DNA from: Paenisporosarcina sp. TG20
Lineage (GTDB): Bacteria; Bacillota; Bacilli; Bacillales_A; Planococcaceae
NCBI RefSeq assembly: GCF_000286315.1
Contig: NZ_ALJG01000343.1
Coordinates: 1 to 32,738, forward strand
Direction: 5' to 3'
Length of the DNA stretch: 32,738 nucleotides
The position numbers were made by a program, and so were the translations under genes. A model generated the notes under the pieces. That model was given only the letters and a program-made list of their open reading frames with translations, was not told where the DNA came from and ran no database searches. Of this stretch, positions 27,705 to 32,738 are shown piece by piece (within the stretch, counting starts at the first letter, position 1; every line of letters starts with the position of its first letter).

Positions 27705-28397
27705 TCAGGGTCCCTTATTGCCTTTTACCTTAATAAACCGATAAGAAACATAAATGATATAGATCGGTGTTGCTATATAGATTAAATAAGGAAATCTCCC
27801 ATAAGATTCAATATTGACTAATACTAAAAGAGCACCTAAAAATATCGTTACAATGGTTCCATACTTCGGTAAAGGAACCTTTTTTAAGCTAGGTATTTTG
27901 ATTTTACTTACCATTAGGAAAGATAAAGCTGTAAAAATAACAGTCGTTACGATACTCGGGATTTGATTATTAAATAACGTTAATAATGCTAATATTCCAC
28001 CTGCGGCAGTGATTGGTACACCGATAAAGTGAGTACTAGACACTTCTACGGGAGTAGTATTAAATCGTGCTAACCGGTAGGCTCCAAATAGGGGAAATAA
28101 ACCGGAAATAGCGAGACCTAGCAATCCACTATCGAAAAATATCGTGTAGTATACCAAAAAAGACGGAGCCACACCGAACGTTACGATATCGGCCAAAGAG
28201 TCTAGTTCTAACCCTAGAGGGCTTTCAACATGTAACATTCTTGCAATTCTACCATCCATGCTGTCCAACATCATACCAATGAGAACTAATACTGCAGCGT
28301 TTGTATATTGATGATTTGCGGCATAGCCAATAGATAAAAACCCACAGAATAAATTCCCTAGTGTAAAAATATTAGGTATTTGATTTTTTATTTTCAT
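27705..28397 (-). CDS. pssA: CDP-diacylglycerol-serine O-phosphatidyltransferase
   Basis: It transfers phosphatidyl from CDP-diacylglycerol to L-serine at the membrane, the first step to phosphatidylethanolamine. The complete CDP-alcohol phosphatidyltransferase motif is present: D45, D48, G49, R53, G62, D66 and D70. About seven hydrophobic helices follow the KNQIPNIFTLGNLFCGFLSI N-terminus typical of PssA. Start ATG 28397 (230 aa) is chosen over GTG 28409 because GAGG lies 6 nt before it, inside the longer reading. The protein is some 50 residues longer than B. subtilis PssA (177 aa). No psd (decarboxylase) gene is beside it, whereas B. subtilis has them together. Confidence 0.92.
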   Translation of the reverse strand: MKIKNQIPNIFTLGNLFCGFLSIGYAANHQYTNAAVLVLIGMMLDSMDGRIARMLHVESPLGLELDSLADIVTFGVAPSFLVYYTIFFDSGLLGLAISGLFPLFGAYRLARFNTTPVEVSSTHFIGVPITAAGGILALLTLFNNQIPSIVTTVIFTALSFLMVSKIKIPSLKKVPLPKYGTIVTIFLGALLVLVNIESYGRFPYLIYIATPIYIIYVSYRFIKVKGNKGP

Positions 28398-28744
28398 ATT
28401 CCACCTCACTTACATAATCAGGTTAACCTACAGTCATGTTTCTATGAAAATGATGACTTATAATAAGTAAAATAACCGGTTTAATTCTAACTTCAATTGG
28501 ATCAAATCATCCGATAAAAGGTTGTCCTAGTTTTCTTAATCGAGTAGCCTAATAATTGTTGTTCTGATGATTGATATCAATATATATGATGTACATAAGA
28601 TAGGAGAATTCCTAAGGAAATAAATCCCCAAGTCTGATTATAACATGCTCACATTATACTTACAGGCAGAAAGCAAACTTTATGATTACTTATAATAGGT
28701 AGTGGCTAAAATAGTAAAAGGAATTTAATATGGAGGAATTTATA
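28398..28744. other. intergenic region between divergent pssA and a hypothetical gene
   Basis: AT-rich; presumably holds both promoters. I see no ORF, strong palindrome or RNA gene in it. Confidence 0.5.
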
Positions 28745-29269
28745 ATGTATGATCCAACAGTTTTTGAAAATTTAAAAGTAGCATTCGAAAATGCTGTCTA
28801 TGACCTAGACAATATAGGAAAAAAGATTAGTATTACTAACCGTGTTGATCGAATGGATTTTTCCGTACTAGCGAGGTATTTTGCAATTAAGTTTACGCTA
28901 GTCGATAAACCAGGTATTACAGCAGAAATTATATTAGAAGCTACTCTAAAAGAACTAGCAGCAGAGATATTGGAGGAGCCCGGAAAAAATCCTGGTTGTA
29001 CCATGATATTACGATTTTACAAGCAAATTCAAAATGTGACCAAACAATGTAAACAAATTGATCAAGCATTAAAAGATGTTTGGGAACCTAATCTCTTGCT
29101 AACTCAAACACTGAGCTTTATGTATGAACAAAAATCTGCAAATTACACAGACAGTATTGAAATAACATTTGACCACAAAATTAAAGAGGAGCACATAGAT
29201 GACATTTCAGATTTTCTTGAGCATGTTTTAGAAACATTGAAAGTTTTAAATGATATGGAGAATAAATAA
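28745..29269 (+). CDS. uncharacterised 174-residue soluble protein
   Basis: The start at 28745 (MYDPTVFENLKVAFENAVYD) is chosen over ATG 28730 because GGAGG (28732-28736) is 8 nt before it. The product is acidic to neutral, soluble, without signal peptide or membrane segment, and predicted mostly alpha/beta with a helical C-terminus (HIDDISDFLEHVLETLKVLN). I recall similar hypothetical proteins in Bacillus-like genomes but know no function. It stands alone, 121 nt upstream of the kinase gene in the same direction, so cotranscription is possible. Confidence 0.75.
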   Translation: MYDPTVFENLKVAFENAVYDLDNIGKKISITNRVDRMDFSVLARYFAIKFTLVDKPGITAEIILEATLKELAAEILEEPGKNPGCTMILRFYKQIQNVTKQCKQIDQALKDVWEPNLLLTQTLSFMYEQKSANYTDSIEITFDHKIKEEHIDDISDFLEHVLETLKVLNDMENK

Positions 29270-29390
29270 TAATTCTTGAACGATCAAGATGTTAAGGCTG
29301 AAACGCCAGTTTTCGAAAGAGTAATGAAATACATTAGTGGTATTATTAAATAGAATTGATATTCTATTTTTCGGGAAAGTAGTGAATGAT

Positions 29391-30200
29391 ATGTCACTTG
29401 TATTTAAAGTAATGAAAAGAGGATATCGATTTTTTACTGATCGCTATTATAAGAGGAATACTATTATTCACGATCGTTATAAAGTGAATTCTTTACTCGG
29501 TATTGGAAGTTATGGAATGACATACCTTTGCCAGGAGATTGATACCAAAAAAGTTTGTGTATTAAAACAAATGACAAAAAGCAAAAATAAAAAGTTAATC
29601 CTAGCCCAATATAAGCAAGAGACTACAATACTCGAACAATTAAACCATCCAAACATCCCGAATTTATTTGAAAGTTTTTCTTTTCAAAATAATCATTTTT
29701 TTTCAATGGAATACATCAAGGGAAGAAATTTAGAAGAAGTGCTTTTTCTAAAAGAACAAGTGTTTACGGAGAGAGAATCATTAATACTAATCAGGGACTT
29801 ATTACAAGTTGTTGATTATATCCATTCCATGGGTTTTATACATGGAGATATTAGAATACCTAATATTATAATCAACGATCAGAAACCTTATATCATTGAT
29901 TTTGGTTTAGCTAAAAGATATATGAATGAAACAAGCAATGGTGATTCCAATAAAAATAATGTAGGACTTTTAAGAGAAGACTTTTATGACATAGGCGACC
30001 TATTACTATTCTTACTATATTCTAATTATCATACAGATATTAAGAAAGGACGTTCCTGGACAGAGGAATTAACTCTCCATCCAAAAACGTCCCATCTATT
30101 AAAACGATTACTCCGTATGGAACAACCTTATTTCACTACAAAGGATATTATTACGGATGTGAATCAAACTATTGACCATTTAACTAACGTGATATATTAA
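29391..30200 (+). CDS. Hanks-type serine/threonine protein kinase, YrzF/YbdM-like
   Basis: Start ATG 29391 (269 aa, MSLVFKVMKRGYRFF) is preferred to an upstream GTG at 29337; no strong Shine-Dalgarno marks either. The glycine-rich loop is GIGSYGMTY (37-45), the ATP lysine K59 (VLKQM), the catalytic loop HGDIRIPNII with Asp and Asn in place, and the metal-binding DFG in IIDFGLAKR. HGD instead of HRD is common in small bacterial kinases of this type. There is no transmembrane or PASTA part, so it is cytoplasmic. The regulatory region is minimal. Its last 4 nt overlap the end of the convergent SR-rich gene. Confidence 0.85.
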   Translation: MSLVFKVMKRGYRFFTDRYYKRNTIIHDRYKVNSLLGIGSYGMTYLCQEIDTKKVCVLKQMTKSKNKKLILAQYKQETTILEQLNHPNIPNLFESFSFQNNHFFSMEYIKGRNLEEVLFLKEQVFTERESLILIRDLLQVVDYIHSMGFIHGDIRIPNIIINDQKPYIIDFGLAKRYMNETSNGDSNKNNVGLLREDFYDIGDLLLFLLYSNYHTDIKKGRSWTEELTLHPKTSHLLKRLLRMEQPYFTTKDIITDVNQTIDHLTNVIY

Positions 30201-30385
30201 CTGCTGCTTCCAAACCCTTTGCGTTTATAACGGTGACTTCCTTGAGATGAAGAATGTCTGCGGTCATCACTGCTGCTGTGTCTGCGATATTTTCGATCAC
30301 TTGAACTGCGACGATAAGAACCTTGCTTTCTTCTACTGCTGCCTTCTCGGTATTTCATTAGCTTATTTAAAAATTTCCCGAACAT
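30197..30385 (-). CDS. small Ser/Arg-rich basic protein
   Basis: The 62-residue product starts MFGKFLNKLMKYREGSSRRK and then consists almost wholly of Ser, Arg, Lys, His, Asp, Gly and Tyr, including two copies of RRHSSS. AAAAGGGGTG precedes the ATG on the minus strand with good spacing, which supports a real gene. It has no membrane segment and is probably disordered. Its 3' end overlaps the protein kinase gene by 4 nt in convergent orientation. Many Ser residues next to Arg make it a plausible phosphorylation substrate; that is inference. Family unknown. Confidence 0.65.
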   Translation of the reverse strand: MFGKFLNKLMKYREGSSRRKQGSYRRSSSDRKYRRHSSSDDRRHSSSQGSHRYKRKGFGSSS

Positions 30386-30831
30386 ACGAACACCCCTTTT
30401 AGTAGAGTCCTCAATCTAATGTTATTAATAAGAGTGTAGAACAAAAATTAGTATTCCGTCAATTTTTATCTATATTACATACATACGTATTGGTTTGTTA
30501 ATTAATGAATGAAGATTAGGAAAAAATGGACGAAGTGACTTGTTCACTTCGTCCATTTTTTGTCTGATTTACTTATGAAATGCTGGTTAATTTCAATGGA
30601 TTTTTAAAGTTTCTACAAACTGCAATCATTATCAACTCACCCAATTGTCCTTCTGTCGTAAACAGTTCAATTATGAATGAAATCTACTGCATAGCCTTCA
30701 CCATTAAATAGGATATAAAAGTATTGAATGGTATAATCTGTTTGTCATTTATCTATTTTGGGTATCATAATAGAGACATTTACTGTTTGAAATGTAAAGC
30801 TCATACATTTATTGATGAAAAGGAGTTAGTG
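30386..30831. other. intergenic region between divergent genes, holding an orphan terminator
   Basis: Apart from the terminator at 30521-30561, no ORF with ribosome binding site was found. An ATG at 30724 in frame with the next gene lacks a Shine-Dalgarno. Confidence 0.5.
30521..30561. terminator. perfect 18-bp bidirectional terminator
   Basis: AAAAAATGGACGAAGTGA (30521-30538) pairs perfectly with its reverse complement at 30544-30561 across loop CTTGT, with T-runs on both strands. Neither flanking gene ends here: both read away from it. Confidence 0.8.
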
Positions 30832-31374
30832 ATGTTGGATACAATTGCTTGGTACACCCCATTGTTTGGAACGGTATCACTGTTGATAGTGGCACGGTAT
30901 TATAGCGATTGGAAAAATTGGAGAAAATACTACCCAACGATTCTTTTCATCAACTTAGTCAGTCTTTTTGCTTATATTTTGACAGTTGATAATCCATTGT
31001 GGTTATATCATGAAACGTTTTTATTTCCAAACCGAATGATACATGAATTTAGATTGATTCTCTTTGTGTTCCCATCAATTATCTTATTGTACTTGACCTT
31101 TTATCCATATAAATCTGTTATGTTAAAACAACTCGGATATATTATCCTATGGGGTATAGCCTTGTCGATAGTAGAAGTTGTATTTGTTCTGTTAAAAATC
31201 ATAACGTATCACAATGGTTGGAACATGGTTTGGTCAGTAGTGATTTGGTTTATTATATTACCCGTGATAGCTATTCATCATAAAAAACCAATCTGGGTAT
31301 GGTTAATTTGTGCAGTATTTAGTGTGTTTGTTATTATTTACTTCAATATTCCTTTCTTAGATTGGTCGAAGTGA
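30832..31374 (+). CDS. multi-pass membrane protein, CBO0543-like (tentative)
   Basis: The start at 30832 (MLDTIAWYTP, 180 aa) has AAGGAG (30820-30825) 6 nt before it; an upstream ATG at 30724 would add 36 poorly conserved-looking residues. About five hydrophobic segments (near 9-23, 35-51, 75-93, 101-122 and 133-172, the last probably two helices) predict an integral membrane protein. The HHKKPIWVWLI stretch and overall size resemble the CBO0543 family of Firmicute membrane proteins, of unknown function; this is from memory. A terminator overlaps its stop codon. Confidence 0.7.
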   Translation: MLDTIAWYTPLFGTVSLLIVARYYSDWKNWRKYYPTILFINLVSLFAYILTVDNPLWLYHETFLFPNRMIHEFRLILFVFPSIILLYLTFYPYKSVMLKQLGYIILWGIALSIVEVVFVLLKIITYHNGWNMVWSVVIWFIILPVIAIHHKKPIWVWLICAVFSVFVIIYFNIPFLDWSK

Positions 31375-31397
31375 ATTATGACTTCGATCATTTTTTT
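31363..31397 (+). terminator. Rho-independent terminator overlapping a stop codon
   Basis: TGGTCGAAGT (31363-31372) pairs with ACTTCGATCA (31381-31390), nine of ten positions, followed by seven T. The left arm lies in the last codons of the membrane protein gene. Confidence 0.75.
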
Positions 31398-31575
31398 GAT
31401 TTTTTTTTGGAATAGATCTGTCCAAAACCCAAATTAACTTTTCATCAATTTAAAGACGTGCTATGTTTGTATTGATTAATAGTAGTGTATTAATTAGTAT
31501 CTATTCAATCATGTTCTAAATTCCATTCTATCTTCTTACAGTATAATACGAGAACAAAAAGGGAGAGCATCATGT

Positions 31576-32502
31576 ATGTTAATTGATGGAGTGTTTTCTG
31601 GTGGTGGCTTGAAAAATTTTGCATTGGTGGGGGCCTATCAGGTACTAGAAGAAGAGGGCTTTCGCTTTAACCGGGTAGCGGGAACAAGTGCAGGAGCAAT
31701 CCTTGCATGTTTTATAGCAGCGGGGTATTCAGGTAAAGAAATTGAAGAGATGTTGGATGAGTTAGATTTCCAATCCTTTCTCGATCCGCGTAAAACAATA
31801 ATTCCATTACCGATAATGAAATGGTTACTTTTTTATTGGCGAATGGGCTTATACCAAGGGGAAGCAATGGAGAAATGGTTCATGGATAAATTGGCAAATA
31901 AAGGCGTCTATACGTTTGGTGATTTACCCTCTGGAACGTTGAGGCTCATTACTTCTGATTTAACGAACGGAAGAATGATGGTTCTTCCCGATGATTTAGT
32001 ACGCTACGGGATAGTAGCAGAAACCTTTTCAATTGCTCGAGCCTTACGTATGAGTTGTGGACTTCCATTTTTTTTTGAACCTGTTAAATTGACCTCTGGT
32101 ACTGGAAAGACAATTGTTGTAGACGGTGGGGTATTGAGCAACTTTCCAATTTGGTTATTTGACGAACAAGATGGGAATAGACAACGACCAGTTCTTGGCT
32201 TGAAAATTAGTCGTGGCCACGAAGAACCCAAAGGCCATAAAATTGATAATGCATTGAATTTATTCCAAGCACTTTTTTCAACAATGCAAAATGCACATGA
32301 TGAAAAATACATTTCTAGAAAATTTGAAAAAGATATTGTTTTTATTCCAGTTAATGATACGAGTACAACTGACTTTAACCTTACTCAAGAAGAGAAAGAA
32401 GATCTAATGGAAATGGGACGAAGTAGCACCATTCAATTTTTAAAAACATGGTCACCAGTGATTAGCAAAAAAAATTATCAAATTGTGTACCGTAATTATT
32501 AA
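31576..32502 (+). CDS. patatin-like phospholipase
   Basis: The 308-residue protein has the Ser-Asp dyad of patatin lipases: S38 in GTSAG (GxSxG) and D183 in VDGGVLSNFP (DGG motif), plus the oxyanion loop FSGGGLKN (7-14). It should hydrolyse acyl esters of phospholipids or other lipids. No signal peptide is seen, so it acts in the cytoplasm or at the inner face of the membrane, like B. subtilis YlbK/RssA-type members. GGGAGAG (31561-31567) is 8 nt before the ATG. It is transcribed alone after a terminator. Confidence 0.92.
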   Translation: MLIDGVFSGGGLKNFALVGAYQVLEEEGFRFNRVAGTSAGAILACFIAAGYSGKEIEEMLDELDFQSFLDPRKTIIPLPIMKWLLFYWRMGLYQGEAMEKWFMDKLANKGVYTFGDLPSGTLRLITSDLTNGRMMVLPDDLVRYGIVAETFSIARALRMSCGLPFFFEPVKLTSGTGKTIVVDGGVLSNFPIWLFDEQDGNRQRPVLGLKISRGHEEPKGHKIDNALNLFQALFSTMQNAHDEKYISRKFEKDIVFIPVNDTSTTDFNLTQEEKEDLMEMGRSSTIQFLKTWSPVISKKNYQIVYRNY

Positions 32503-32561
32503 TTATTAAAATATCCTGTAAATAGAGTTAACTTTCATTCTTCATGATCTCCGAAAAAAGC

Positions 32562-32615
32562 CTATGGTTAAAAAAGTTTGATTCCATGATATGATTCAAG
32601 CTTTTTTAACCATAG
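32562..32615. repeat. perfect 15-bp inverted repeat after the patatin gene
   Basis: CTATGGTTAAAAAAG (32562-32576) is the exact reverse complement of CTTTTTTAACCATAG (32601-32615), with a 24-nt loop that can pair further (TTTGA/TTCAA). It may act as a terminator for the patatin gene 60 nt upstream, though the T run lies inside the arm. Confidence 0.6.
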
Positions 32616-32677
32616 ACAAATGTTTGCTAATTGAGTCAATTTCACAATAAAAAATCTAGGAATAAAATCCGAAAAAA

Positions 32678-32738
32678 GTTGATTTCCGCTCCATCCTGAC
32701 GCTTTCCGTGGGGCACACCATCGGGCCAACAGGATGTT
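32678..32738. repeat. left end of a dispersed Bacillaceae-type intergenic repeat (partial)
   Basis: GTTGATTTCCGCTCCATCC is followed by GACGCTTTCCGTGGGGCAC. This fits the left end, as I recall it, of the repeat whose right end opens the window. It runs off the edge. Confidence 0.5.

Overview
The window is AT-rich, with AGGAGG-type ribosome binding sites and gene content typical of low-GC Gram-positive bacteria: a Rex-type site before ldh, a YtrA-type GntR/ABC operon, an orphan PAS histidine kinase, a LMCA1-like calcium P-type ATPase, pssA, and termini resembling dispersed Bacillaceae repeats. A Bacillales chromosome (Bacillaceae or Planococcaceae-like) is the best reading; I cannot name the species.

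Left part (1-12.2 kb), mostly single-gene units. The first gene is unusual: one polypeptide joins a superfamily 1 helicase, a PD-(D/E)XK/HsdR_N-type nuclease domain and a LexA-like S24 autoprotease domain. It is followed by a small membrane protein, a PAS sensor kinase without a response regulator, a single-calcium-type P-type ATPase and L-lactate dehydrogenase with a candidate Rex operator. A leftward gntR-ABC ATPase-permease operon has a perfect palindrome overlapping its promoter.

Middle (12.2-22.5 kb): a complete type I-C CRISPR-Cas locus in canonical order, cas3-cas5c-cas8c-cas7c-cas4-cas1-cas2, then a leader and an array of 34 repeats and 33 spacers. Every gene looks intact. An internal in-frame GTG with a near-perfect Shine-Dalgarno inside cas8c very likely makes the small subunit Cas11c. 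The last repeat is cut at 28 nt and joins a decayed internal fragment of a second selO directly; the intact selO lies just beyond. This looks like a recombination scar left when the island arrived or was rearranged.

Right part (22.5-32.7 kb): intact selO, a short-chain dehydrogenase, a divergent uracil-DNA-glycosylase-fold protein, a frameshifted membrane-protein gene, pssA, an uncharacterised 174-residue protein, a Hanks-type protein kinase that converges on and overlaps a tiny Ser/Arg-rich basic protein gene, a membrane protein and a patatin-like phospholipase. The window starts with what looks like the right end, and stops with the left end, of the same dispersed repeat family.

The strongest leads for something undescribed are the helicase-nuclease-autoprotease fusion (289-2724), the CRISPR/selO junction (22519-23006) and the kinase/SR-rich peptide pair (29391-30385). 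No tRNA, rRNA, prophage or intact insertion sequence was seen.
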